DNA of 64,000 nucleotides from Anaerococcus sp. Marseille-Q7828 (GTDB lineage: Bacteria; Bacillota; Clostridia; Tissierellales; Peptoniphilaceae). Shown here one piece after another: positions 36,281 through 45,368 of this stretch. Location of the stretch: contig NZ_OX458331.1 of assembly GCF_949769285.1 (NCBI RefSeq), forward strand, positions 558,001-622,000, read 5' to 3'. Position 1 is the stretch's first letter; each line of letters begins with the position of its first letter. Position numbers and translations under genes: made by a program. Below the pieces are notes generated by a model. The model was not told the origin of the DNA and did not search any database. It worked only from the letters and a program-made list of their open reading frames with translations.

Positions 36281-38038
36281 TTGAAAGAAGGTAAAATTAC
36301 TAAAGTATCAGGACCATTGATAGAAGCTAGCGGCCTATCTGATGCTAACATCTATGACGTGGTTGAGGTATCAAAAGATAAGCTCATCGGTGAAATAATA
36401 GAGATGAGAGGAGATGTTGCAAGTATTCAGGTTTATGAAGAAACAACAGGTATAGGCCCTGGAGATGTTGTAGTATCAACAGGCCACCCTCTATCAGTTG
36501 AGCTTGGACCAGGAATGCTTCGCCACATGTACGATGGTATCCAAAGACCACTTAAAAAACTTGAAGATTTGGCTGGTAACTTCCTAAAAAGAGGAGTTAC
36601 ATCACCAGCTTTATCTCGTGAAACATTATGGGAATTCAATCCTACTGCCAAGATAGGCGATGAAGTTGTGGCAGGAGATGTCCTAGGTACTGTTGAAGAA
36701 ACACACGTACTTACTCACAAAATCATGGTACCTTTTGGAGTAAGTGGAAAAATAAAAGATATAAAATCTGGCGAATACACAGTTGAGCAAACAGTAGCTG
36801 TTATAGAAACAGAAGATGGTGATAAAGAAATCAACATGATCCAAAAATGGCCAGTAAGAAAGGCTCGTCCATCAAGAAGAAAACTTGATCCAAACGAACC
36901 ACTTATCACAGGTCAAAGGGTTATAGATACATTCTTCCCAGTTGCTAAGGGTGGTACTGCAGCAATACCAGGACCATTTGGATCTGGTAAGACAGTAGTT
37001 CAACACCAGGTTGCAAAATTTGCCGATGCTGACATGGTAGTATATGTTGGTTGTGGTGAACGAGGCAACGAGATGACTGACGTACTTAACGAATTCCCAG
37101 AACTAATCGATCCAAAAACTGGCGAATCAATCATGGAGCGTACAGTTCTTATAGCAAATACTTCAAATATGCCAGTAGCTGCCCGTGAAGCAAGTATCTA
37201 CACAGGCATCACTATTGGTGAATACTTCCGTGATATGGGCTATAACGTTGCTATGATGGCGGATTCTACAAGCCGTTGGGCAGAAGCCCTTCGTGAGATG
37301 AGTTCACGTCTAGAAGAGATGCCTGGTGATGAAGGTTATCCAGCATATCTAGCCAGCCGTATAGCAGACTTCTACGAAAGATCTGGTAAGGTTGAAGTTT
37401 TAGGAAATCGTGACGAAAAAGGTTCATTAACAGTAATCGGAGCTGTATCTCCTCCAGGTGGAGACCTTTCAGAACCAGTTACCCAAGCAACACTTCGTAT
37501 AGTAAAAGTATTCTGGGGACTAGACTACGACTTATCTTACCAACGTCACTTCCCAGCTATCAACTGGTTGACATCTTATTCTCTATACCAAGACAAGATG
37601 GATAGCTATATTGACTCAAATGTCAACGAAGATTTCTCAACAATGAGAAAACGTGCTATGAGCTTGCTTGCCCAAGAGTCTTCACTCCAGGAAGTTGTAA
37701 GACTTGTAGGTCGTGATGCCCTAAGTGATGATGATAAACTAAAACTTAACGTTACAAAATCAATCAGAGAAGACTATCTACAACAAAACGCCTTCCATGA
37801 TGTTGATACCTATTGTTCACTTCACAAACAAAATGTCATGCTTGACTTGATTTTGTACAATTACGACAGATCTATAGAAGCTCTTGCAAATGGAGTAGAC
37901 CTATCTGAAATAGAAAAACTTCCAGTTCACGAGAGAATCACTCGTGCTAAATTTGTAAGCGAAGAAGAAATAGAAAAATTAGCAGACATCAAAGAACAAA
38001 TTGACCAAGAAATTGGAAGCTTGCAAAAGGAGGCATAA
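36281..38038 (+). CDS. ntpA: V-type ATPase catalytic subunit A
   Basis: This 585-residue catalytic subunit has the beta-barrel N-terminus ([17 protein letters not shown]), the non-homologous bulge typical of A subunits, Walker A GPFGSGKT, and [33 protein letters not shown]. Start is TTG 36281 with AAAGGAG at 36269-36275; no ATG is near. Its stop overlaps the ntpB ATG. Confidence 0.95.
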   Translation: MKEGKITKVSGPLIEASGLSDANIYDVVEVSKDKLIGEIIEMRGDVASIQVYEETTGIGPGDVVVSTGHPLSVELGPGMLRHMYDGIQRPLKKLEDLAGNFLKRGVTSPALSRETLWEFNPTAKIGDEVVAGDVLGTVEETHVLTHKIMVPFGVSGKIKDIKSGEYTVEQTVAVIETEDGDKEINMIQKWPVRKARPSRRKLDPNEPLITGQRVIDTFFPVAKGGTAAIPGPFGSGKTVVQHQVAKFADADMVVYVGCGERGNEMTDVLNEFPELIDPKTGESIMERTVLIANTSNMPVAAREASIYTGITIGEYFRDMGYNVAMMADSTSRWAEALREMSSRLEEMPGDEGYPAYLASRIADFYERSGKVEVLGNRDEKGSLTVIGAVSPPGGDLSEPVTQATLRIVKVFWGLDYDLSYQRHFPAINWLTSYSLYQDKMDSYIDSNVNEDFSTMRKRAMSLLAQESSLQEVVRLVGRDALSDDDKLKLNVTKSIREDYLQQNAFHDVDTYCSLHKQNVMLDLILYNYDRSIEALANGVDLSEIEKLPVHERITRAKFVSEEEIEKLADIKEQIDQEIGSLQKEA

Positions 38039-39405
38039 TGTTAAAAGAATATAAAACAGTTACAGAAGTCGTTGGCCCTCTTATGCTTGTTGAAGGTGTA
38101 GAAGGTGTCAACTTTGATGAACTTGTAGATATTGAAATGCAAACAGGCGAACGCCGCCGTGGTCGTGTTATAGAAATCGAAGAAGGCCGTGCCATGGTCC
38201 AACTTTTCGAAGGATCAACAGGTATCAATCTTGCCGCAACTAGCGTTAGATTTCTAGGTCGTCCACTAGAACTTGGTGTATCAGAAGACATGGTTGGCCG
38301 TGCTTTTAACGGACTTGGCGAACCAATAGATGATGGCCCAGCTATCATTCCAGAGGAAAAAAGAGACGTAAACGGAACAGCCATCAACCCTGTAAGCCGT
38401 GACTACCCATCAGAATTTATTCAAACAGGTATTTCTACCATAGATGGACTAAATACCCTTGTTCGTGGACAAAAGCTTCCTATTTTCTCAGGAAACGGAC
38501 TTCCACACAATCAAGTAGCAGCACAAATTGCCCGTCAAGCGAGAGTGCTAAACGATGATGAAGGCTTTGCTGTAGTATTTGCAGCTATAGGTATTACCTT
38601 TGAAGAAGCACAATTTTTCCTAGATGACTTTAGAAAAACTGGAGCTTTGGACCGTTCAGTATTATTTATGAACCTTGCTGATGACCCAGCAATTGAACGT
38701 CTATCAACACCAAAAATGGCTCTAACTTGTGCAGAATACCTAGCTTATGAAAAAGATATGCAAGTACTTGTTATCATGACAGACATGACCAACTACGCAG
38801 AAGCTTTACGTGAGGTATCAGCTGCCCGTAAGGAAGTACCAGGCCGTCGTGGATATCCAGGATATCTTTATACAGACCTTTCTACAATCTATGAAAGAGC
38901 TGGCAAACTTCGTGGCAAACCAGGAACTATCACACAAATTCCTATTTTATCAATGCCAGAAGATGATATCACCCACCCAATCCCAGACCTAACAGGCTAC
39001 ATCACAGAAGGACAAATCATCCTTAACCGTGAGCTTTATAACCAAGGTGTGGAACCACCAGTTTCTATCCTTCCATCCCTATCCCGTCTTAAAGATAAGG
39101 GTATAGGAAATGGCAAAACTCGTGAGGACCATGCTGATACTATGAACCAAATTTATGCAGCATATGCATCAGGTGTTGATGCCAGGGAACTTCAAAAAAT
39201 CTTGGGTGACTCAGCACTTTCTGATGCTGACCTAGCTTTTGCAGAATTTGCCAAAGAATTTGAAGAAAAATACATCAACCAAGGATATTACACCAATAGG
39301 TCTATAGAAGAAACTCTAAATCTTGGTTGGGAATTATTAAAGATTATTCCAAAATCAGAACTTAAGAGAATTGACGACGTCCTAATTGAAAAATATATGG
39401 ATTAG
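38038..39405 (+). CDS. ntpB: V-type ATPase subunit B
   Basis: This 455-residue non-catalytic subunit has no Walker A motif; the equivalent loop is [17 protein letters not shown], as in other B subunits. It also contains [43 protein letters not shown]. It overlaps ntpA by one base. Confidence 0.95.
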   Translation: MLKEYKTVTEVVGPLMLVEGVEGVNFDELVDIEMQTGERRRGRVIEIEEGRAMVQLFEGSTGINLAATSVRFLGRPLELGVSEDMVGRAFNGLGEPIDDGPAIIPEEKRDVNGTAINPVSRDYPSEFIQTGISTIDGLNTLVRGQKLPIFSGNGLPHNQVAAQIARQARVLNDDEGFAVVFAAIGITFEEAQFFLDDFRKTGALDRSVLFMNLADDPAIERLSTPKMALTCAEYLAYEKDMQVLVIMTDMTNYAEALREVSAARKEVPGRRGYPGYLYTDLSTIYERAGKLRGKPGTITQIPILSMPEDDITHPIPDLTGYITEGQIILNRELYNQGVEPPVSILPSLSRLKDKGIGNGKTREDHADTMNQIYAAYASGVDARELQKILGDSALSDADLAFAEFAKEFEEKYINQGYYTNRSIEETLNLGWELLKIIPKSELKRIDDVLIEKYMD

Positions 39406-39414
39406 GTGATAAAA

Positions 39415-40107
39415 ATGGCAAGACTAAAAGTAACGCCAACTAGGATGAACCTAAATACCCTCAAGAAAAGACTAGGCACAAGCAAACGTGGATACAAATT
39501 ATTAAAAGACAAGCAAGATGAACTCATGCGTCAATTTATGATACTAATCCGCGAGAATAAGACCCTAAGAGAAGAAGTAGAAAAAGAGCTTTCTGACTCC
39601 TTCTCTGACTTTCTTATAGCAAGTGCCTTTATGTCTCCAGAGGCTATGGAAGCTGCAGTAAGCTTTCCAACTCAAAAAGTTGGTGTAGATATAGATGTAA
39701 AAAATATCATGAGCGTTAGGATTCCACAAATGGAATTTAAGGTCGACCAAGACGAAAACGCAAGTATGTTTTCCTATGGCTATGCCGAAACGTCAGCAGG
39801 ACTCGACCAAGCAATCATTGGCCTTAACGAAGTAATGGAAAAACTACTCAAATTAGCTGAAATGGAAAAGACCACTCAACTAATGGCAGATGAGATAGAA
39901 TCAACACGTCGTCGTGTTAATGCTCTAGAATACCGTACAATTCCAGACTTGGAAGAGACAATCAAATACATTAGAGCAAAACTAGAAGAAAATGAAAGAG
40001 CTACTATTGCTAGACTAATGAAAGTAAAAGATATTATTTCTGACCCAGATGTTACAGATACTTTAAATGAAAAGCAATTTGTAGAAGATAATAGAACTTA
40101 CATTTAA
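39415..40107 (+). CDS. ntpD: V-type ATPase subunit D
   Basis: This 230-residue coiled-coil central shaft subunit has the hallmark N-terminus RLKVTPTRMNLNTLKKRLGTSKRGYKLLKDKQDELMRQF and the C-terminal TRRRVNALEYRTIPDLEETIKYIRAKLEE. ATG 39415 with AGGTGAT just upstream is chosen; the in-frame GTG 39406 would lie next to the ntpB stop without a ribosome site. It is the last ntp gene. Confidence 0.93.
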   Translation: MARLKVTPTRMNLNTLKKRLGTSKRGYKLLKDKQDELMRQFMILIRENKTLREEVEKELSDSFSDFLIASAFMSPEAMEAAVSFPTQKVGVDIDVKNIMSVRIPQMEFKVDQDENASMFSYGYAETSAGLDQAIIGLNEVMEKLLKLAEMEKTTQLMADEIESTRRRVNALEYRTIPDLEETIKYIRAKLEENERATIARLMKVKDIISDPDVTDTLNEKQFVEDNRTYI

Positions 40108-40123
40108 CAAGGAGAGATGATAA

Positions 40124-41446
40124 ATGGAGGCTGGGCCCTATTTTACTTTAAAAAACGCAGCTATAATCCTTTTACTAATAATATTAAATGCGATTATAAG
40201 AGCTGTGCACACTAGTCTTATATCACTAAACTCAAATAGACTAAAAGAAATCTATGAAGAAGAAGGAGATAATAAGACTAAATCCCTTCTAAAAATAATC
40301 AGCGACCAAGATAAGCTAAACCAATCATTTGATTTGATTGATATGATCATATCATTTGTAATAATAACCTATTTTATAAGTCGCTTACCTTATGACCATA
40401 TTTTAGAAGGAAGGATGAGCACATATATTGTCTTATCCATTATAATTTTTGCTATAATTAAAATAATATTTATAGACAAAATTCCAAAGCGTATAGGAGT
40501 CAGAAACCCTATGCAACTTGCAATGGCAACAAACTTTCTAAGCCGATTAATACTTGGAATAACTGCACCTTTTGTAAAATTTACTAATGCTGTCACAAAC
40601 TTTTTTATGAACATATTTGGCATAGAAGCCAAGGCTGTAGAAAAGGAAGTGACCAGCGAGCAGATTAGGTCCATTGTCCAAGTAGGAGAAAACCAAGGCA
40701 TCATCCGTCCCATGGAATCTAGGATGATCAATTCCATCATGGGCTTTGACGATCTCATAGCAGAAGAGATTATGACCGCAAGGACAGATGTCTTTATGAT
40801 AGATGTCAACGATATGGAAAGAACTTGGCTAGATGAGTTTTGCAAGATTAAACATTCTAGGATACCAGTTTATGAAGACGAAGTAGACAATATCTTGGGC
40901 ATAATCTTTACCAAAGACTATCTACTAGAAGCAAGTCGTGTTGGTATCAAAAATGTCCACCTAAGAAGTCTTATAAAACCAGCATACTTTGCACCAGATA
41001 AGATTGAAACAGACAAGCTTTTCTCAGATATGCAAATTAAACGCATCCACATGGCCGTTCTAATAGACGAATACGGAGGCTTTGCTGGGGTTGTAACCAT
41101 AGATGACCTACTAGAAGAGATAGTAGGAGACCTAGACGAAGGTGAGTCATATATCCACGAATTTAGGGAAAATAGGCAGGGAGTCTATGTAGTAAAGGCT
41201 TCTATGTCTATCAAAGACCTAAACGAGAAAATCCCAATAGAAATAGACGAAGACAACGAAAACTACGACTCTTTGGGAGGCTTCATAATAGACAGGCTAG
41301 GTTATATACCAGACGCTGGCGAAAACGTCGCCTTTGACTACAATGGCTACGAAATCAAAATCCTATACATAGAAGACAATAGGATAAAAGCTTGTAGGAT
41401 AAGAAAACTAAAAGAAGATAAGCAAGAAACAACTTTGGAAGAATAA
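40124..41446 (+). CDS. CNNM/CorC-HlyC family protein with CBS pair
   Basis: This 440-residue membrane protein has an N-terminal CNNM (DUF21) region with about four helices (residues 8-175), then two CBS domains (about 205-330; EEIMTARTDVFMIDV, MAVLIDEYGGFAGVVTIDDLLEEIVGD) and a C-terminal CorC_HlyC domain. Family members are linked to Mg2+/Co2+ export; the old name hemolysin is misleading. AAGGAGAG at 40109-40116 precedes ATG 40124. It is 16 bases after ntpD and may be cotranscribed. Confidence 0.87.
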   Translation: MEAGPYFTLKNAAIILLLIILNAIIRAVHTSLISLNSNRLKEIYEEEGDNKTKSLLKIISDQDKLNQSFDLIDMIISFVIITYFISRLPYDHILEGRMSTYIVLSIIIFAIIKIIFIDKIPKRIGVRNPMQLAMATNFLSRLILGITAPFVKFTNAVTNFFMNIFGIEAKAVEKEVTSEQIRSIVQVGENQGIIRPMESRMINSIMGFDDLIAEEIMTARTDVFMIDVNDMERTWLDEFCKIKHSRIPVYEDEVDNILGIIFTKDYLLEASRVGIKNVHLRSLIKPAYFAPDKIETDKLFSDMQIKRIHMAVLIDEYGGFAGVVTIDDLLEEIVGDLDEGESYIHEFRENRQGVYVVKASMSIKDLNEKIPIEIDEDNENYDSLGGFIIDRLGYIPDAGENVAFDYNGYEIKILYIEDNRIKACRIRKLKEDKQETTLEE

Positions 41447-41453
41447 TAAAATG

Positions 41454-41503
41454 GATGGTTAAAGTCCCGTATTGCTAGGGGACAAGTAACCATCTATTTT
41501 TTA
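41454..41503. terminator. Terminator between the CorC-like gene and the convergent sialidase gene
   Basis: GATGGTTA/TAACCATC outer stem and GTCCC/GGGAC inner stem, followed on the plus strand by TATTTTTTATTTT. A/T-rich flanks on both sides suit two convergent genes. Confidence 0.78.
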
Positions 41504-41505
41504 TT

Positions 41506-42825
41506 TTACAAATCAAAGAGCCATTCCTGGTCAAATTCTGTATAGCAAATAATATCTTTTTTCTCTCCGTCTATCAATTCTTCTTGTTCGTAAAGAAGAG
41601 CGTAGGTGTCTTTTTTGGGGCTGTGAGCTAGGCACGAATATCCGTAGTGCTTGTCATTAATCATCTTTCTTCCTACAAATTCTAGCATGCCATCATTTTT
41701 TACTTCAAGGATTTTGATAGAGCCGTTGGTTCTATCTGGGCCGTCTGGATTTGATAGGAGTATATATTCTCTCTTATTTCTTTCGATTTTTAATACTGAG
41801 ACCATGCAAGTTGATGTAGAATCAAAGTCAACTTCCCTAAGTTCTGAGAAAGTCTCTCCCATATCCTCTGATACGGCATAGAGAACCTTGCCAGAAGTAT
41901 TTCTCACAAATATCATAACATGGCCATTGTTAAGCTCAACAAGCTGGCTTTCAGATGTATTGAATTCCAAATCTCCAATAAGTCCGTCATTGGAAAAATT
42001 GATAGACCTTGACCTGTGAAAAGTCTTGCCTTCATCGTCAGTGTATATAACTTCTACATTTTCCTTATTGTAATCATCGCCTATGGAATAGTAGGTGGGG
42101 AAAAGCAAACGACCACTAGTAAGTGCAAGTCCTACCCCAGGGCAAGCTCCAAGAAATTTCATTCTAGGATCTGCAACTTGCCTAGTAATATCTACTGGGC
42201 ATTGCCAAGTTCTACCCTTATCAGTTGAATGTGTCAGCCAAAGATGGGAAGTTTGGTGGATTTGGTAGTCTGACGTGTCCTTATAAATATTGCCGATGAC
42301 CTTATCATCTTCATATATATTATAAAGATTAGTAAATGGCATGGTATCAGTCATCTGTATATTTAAATTTGTCTTCTTATCCATATTATCATAGACACTT
42401 CCATCGTCTTTTACATAAAATTCATTGCCATCTCTATCAAAAATTATTAAATATTTTTCCCCGCCAACTTTTTTGTAGGATTCTTGATTTTTGGCAGCCC
42501 AAAAGTTGCCACCAGACTTGAAGGCATCAATAAGCATATAGAGCTTATCACCACTTTCAACTAGGCACATGTCGATATTAAAGGGAGCATTGGTTGTACC
42601 TTTAGCATCCATATCAATGACTTTGGTAAAATCAGCAAAATCTTGGCCAGGCTTTTTAAAAAGCAAAACTGGATTAATCTTTCCCCAGTCTGACCTAGTA
42701 TCAAGCCTTTGATCAGATCCAGCAACTATAGTTCCATCATTGAGCATCAAAAGAGATGGAATCCTATAAAAGGGCGAATCATTAAGTCCTGGATAAAAAA
42801 GTGGTATTGGTGATGATTTGTACAC
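41506..42825 (-). CDS. Sialidase (exo-alpha-sialidase, GH33-like), no signal peptide
   Basis: This is a six-bladed beta-propeller glycosidase of 439 residues. The (F/Y)RIP motif is YRIPSL with Arg21. Three Asp boxes are seen (STDKGRTW, TDDEGKTF, SEDMGETF). ESQLVELNNGHVMIFVRN holds the catalytic Glu and second Arg, and the C-terminal KHYGYSCLA resembles the nucleophile Tyr region. There is no signal peptide or wall anchor, so it should act on sialosides already inside the cell. The start is GTG 42825 with AGGAGG five bases upstream. It follows the CoA-disulfide reductase gene by 9 bases. No nan catabolic genes are nearby. Confidence 0.85.
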   Translation of the reverse strand: MYKSSPIPLFYPGLNDSPFYRIPSLLMLNDGTIVAGSDQRLDTRSDWGKINPVLLFKKPGQDFADFTKVIDMDAKGTTNAPFNIDMCLVESGDKLYMLIDAFKSGGNFWAAKNQESYKKVGGEKYLIIFDRDGNEFYVKDDGSVYDNMDKKTNLNIQMTDTMPFTNLYNIYEDDKVIGNIYKDTSDYQIHQTSHLWLTHSTDKGRTWQCPVDITRQVADPRMKFLGACPGVGLALTSGRLLFPTYYSIGDDYNKENVEVIYTDDEGKTFHRSRSINFSNDGLIGDLEFNTSESQLVELNNGHVMIFVRNTSGKVLYAVSEDMGETFSELREVDFDSTSTCMVSVLKIERNKREYILLSNPDGPDRTNGSIKILEVKNDGMLEFVGRKMINDKHYGYSCLAHSPKKDTYALLYEQEELIDGEKKDIICYTEFDQEWLFDL

Positions 42826-42834
42826 ATTTGCCTC

Positions 42835-44493
42835 CTATTCTTCTTCACAAACTAAGTCAAGTTTAAGGTATTTGGCGTATTTACGCAAGTATACCATGCC
42901 TCCGTCTAGCATGTAGACGTTTTCTGTGCCCCTATTTTTAAGTCTTTTTATGGTATTTGATGCTTTTGCTCCTGTTTGGTCGTATATTAGGACTTTCTTA
43001 TCTTTAGGAATTTCAAATTTTTCAATATCGCCTGTAAATAGTTCTGCTCCCTTTATATGACATTGCCTATAGGCAGTTTCGTTTCTTATGTCATATATTT
43101 TATAAGCAGAGATAATATCATTTAGTTCTGATATTCTTACATGAGGGAGCCTTCCTTCTTTTATATTTATGGCCTGAGATCCTATGACATTGTTGATATC
43201 TTCGGTTGTTGAGTAATATGGCTGGTAGCCAAGTTCTAGGTCGTAGAGGTCATATATAGTTCCACCCATTTTTATAAGACTTCCTATTACATCGATTCTC
43301 TTGTCGACTACTCCTTTTCCTAGGGCTTGGGCTCCGTAGATTTTGCCATTATTTTTGTTAAATAATAGTTTCATATAGACCATTTGTGCCTCTGGCATTA
43401 TCCCTACTATGTCTGTGTGGGAGATGAGCGTTGTGTCATAATCATAGCCCAATTCCTCTAATTTTGCTTCTCCAAGACCAGTTACTCCTATATTTAAGTC
43501 AAAGGATTTTAAGAGGAATGTACCTATAAATGATTGTTTTTTGCTTTTTTCTCCTCCTAGGAGATTGGCTACATATTTTGCCTGCCTATGGGCTGGCCAA
43601 GCTAGTTTTAGGTTCTCTTTTTCACCTGTAAAGAAATTTTTGACATCAATAACATCACCTATGGCAAAGATGTTTGGATCTGAAGTTTTGTAATCATCAT
43701 CTGTTACTATGGAACCTTTTTCTGTTATCTCTAGGCCAACATCTTTTGCAAGCTTGTTATTTGCAGCCATTCCAAGACCAAGTATTACCATATCTGCAGG
43801 GACTCTTTTGCCTGATGCAAAGATAGCTTCTTTGTCAGTAATTTCCACTAGTTCTTTTTCATGTATTATATTTACACCATTTTCTATGATGTTTTCTTCT
43901 ATAAATGGCTTGAGTTCATCATCTATGACTCCAAGGATTTTGCCACGGATGAACATATTTATCTGAGTATCTTTTAGTTCGTTTAGGGCGTGGACTGCTT
44001 CTATAGCAATGAAGCCACCACCAGCAACGAAGATTTCTTTTGGATGATTATTTTCATAATAGGCTCTGATATTTTCCACATCTACTACATTTCTGATGGT
44101 AAAGACATTGTCTTTGTCAGTTCCCTTTATAGATTTAGGTATATTGGCGTGAGCCCCTGTGGCTAGTATTAGGTAGTCGTAATCTTCTTCAAATTCTTGG
44201 CCGGATTTTTGGTTCAAAACTTTGATGGATTTGTTTTCCCTGTCGATTGCAAGGACTTGGTGGTAGTTTTTTGCCTTTATATTGTATCTTTTGGCAAAGC
44301 TCTCGCTGTCCCTGTGGACCAAATCTTGGCTGTTTTTTATTTGGTAGGATAGGTAGTAGGGCAATTCGCAGTTGCCAAAGCTCATATCCCTGTCTTTTTC
44401 GTACATTACTATTTCTATATTCTCATCGAGGCGACGCAGTGAAGTGGCAAGGGTTGCTCCTCCTGCTACAGCTCCTACTATTATAACTTTCAT
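42835..44493 (-). CDS. CoA-disulfide reductase with degenerate rhodanese domain
   Basis: This FAD/NAD(P)H disulfide reductase has 552 residues. The FAD motif VGAVAGGATLATSLRR is at residues 6-21. The single redox Cys, Cys42 in SFGNCELPYYLSY, is the CoADR/NADH-oxidase type. The NAD(P) motif is FVAGGGFIAIEAVHAL. A C-terminal rhodanese homology domain starts near 455 (ISAYKIYDIRNETAYRQCHIKGAELF), but its active loop reads IYDQTGAKAS with no Cys, so sulfurtransferase activity is not expected. CoADR-RHD fusions normally keep that Cys for CoA-persulfide reduction. It is cotranscribed with the sialidase gene. Confidence 0.87.
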   Translation of the reverse strand: MKVIIVGAVAGGATLATSLRRLDENIEIVMYEKDRDMSFGNCELPYYLSYQIKNSQDLVHRDSESFAKRYNIKAKNYHQVLAIDRENKSIKVLNQKSGQEFEEDYDYLILATGAHANIPKSIKGTDKDNVFTIRNVVDVENIRAYYENNHPKEIFVAGGGFIAIEAVHALNELKDTQINMFIRGKILGVIDDELKPFIEENIIENGVNIIHEKELVEITDKEAIFASGKRVPADMVILGLGMAANNKLAKDVGLEITEKGSIVTDDDYKTSDPNIFAIGDVIDVKNFFTGEKENLKLAWPAHRQAKYVANLLGGEKSKKQSFIGTFLLKSFDLNIGVTGLGEAKLEELGYDYDTTLISHTDIVGIMPEAQMVYMKLLFNKNNGKIYGAQALGKGVVDKRIDVIGSLIKMGGTIYDLYDLELGYQPYYSTTEDINNVIGSQAINIKEGRLPHVRISELNDIISAYKIYDIRNETAYRQCHIKGAELFTGDIEKFEIPKDKKVLIYDQTGAKASNTIKRLKNRGTENVYMLDGGMVYLRKYAKYLKLDLVCEEE

Positions 44494-44539
44494 TTTTTCT
44501 CCTCCCTTGTCCAGTTCTTAGTAAATATTTACCCCAAAT

Positions 44540-44563
44540 AAAAAAAGGAGCCTAACGCTCCTT
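44540..44563 (-). terminator. Intrinsic terminator for the PTS IIB gene (minus strand)
   Basis: Reading the minus strand, AAGGAGC-GTTAG-GCTCCTT is followed by a T run (the A run at 44541-44546 on the plus strand). Confidence 0.8.
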
Positions 44564-44633
44564 AAATGCATCCAAAACCCTCATTTTGGATTTTATTATT
44601 TTACCTAAGCTTTGTAAGCTTTGGCTCTATCAT

Positions 44634-45107
44634 TTATTTGAAAAGTTGGTCAAAATCGATAGATTGATCATTTGGTAGAGTTCTAAAGTCTAGTTTTTTA
44701 CCATTAGCTTCGATTTTCTTAAATGTATCAATATCATTTTGATCTACGAATACACTTTCATTTACCTTTTCTTTGCCACTTGTTTGGTGAATATTTCCTA
44801 TGTTAACTGAGCCGATTTCAACTCCATCTTCAATTAATTTTAGGGCATCTTCTGGAGTTTCCACCAAAACTAGGGCATCCTCTTCTTCAAGGCCTTTGAT
44901 TTTTGTACTAGCTTCGCTTAGGCCAAAGAAATATGATTTTGATCCCATTGGTGTTACCAAGTCCATAAGATGTTGTTGTTTTTCGTCTTCACTTACGAGG
45001 TCGTTTGCTACAACTATTACATCAGCGCCAACTTCTTTCATCCAATTTCTGGCTACTTGACCGTGCAATAGTCTATCGTCAATTCTTAATAAAACTGCTT
45101 TTGCCAT
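44634..45107 (-). CDS. PTS system mannose/fructose/sorbose-type IIB component
   Basis: This 157-residue cytosolic phosphocarrier of the mannose-class PTS has the phosphorylated His15 in RIDDRLLHGQVARNW. Two alpha/beta halves and GSVNIGNIH follow. It would pass phosphate from a IIA protein to a sugar imported by IIC/IID, but none of those genes is in the window, so it is an orphan. It has its own terminator. AGGAGG (rc of CCTCCT near 45115-45120) precedes the ATG. Confidence 0.9.
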   Translation of the reverse strand: MAKAVLLRIDDRLLHGQVARNWMKEVGADVIVVANDLVSEDEKQQHLMDLVTPMGSKSYFFGLSEASTKIKGLEEEDALVLVETPEDALKLIEDGVEIGSVNIGNIHQTSGKEKVNESVFVDQNDIDTFKKIEANGKKLDFRTLPNDQSIDFDQLFK

Positions 45108-45324
45108 AAATTTTCCTCCTATTTACTTAATCCCTCATATTTTCTTATATTTTATATTCAATCATTTTACCTTAAGACATATGTATTGTCATATTATTTT
45201 TTCCTACTTAGTAAAATTCATTAATTATTTATAAAAATTATAAAATTTTATAAAAGCTTGAAGATTTTTGAATAAAATACGATTTTTGGCAAGTATAATA
45301 GATAATTTTTGATATACTATATAA

Positions 45325-45339
45325 TGATATTGATTATCA
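45325..45339. promoter_or_regulatory. Fur-box-like operator upstream of the ABC/ECF uptake operon
   Basis: TGATATTGATTATCA differs by one base from the 7-1-7 Fur motif TGATAATNATTATCA. Dyad symmetry extends to 9 of 11 base pairs on either side of G45332. A -10-like TATACT lies just upstream (45313-45318) and another TATAAT at 45294-45299. Iron-dependent repression by a Fur-type regulator is inferred. Confidence 0.68.
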
Positions 45340-45368
45340 ATATACATCGATTATAAGGAGGTATACTT

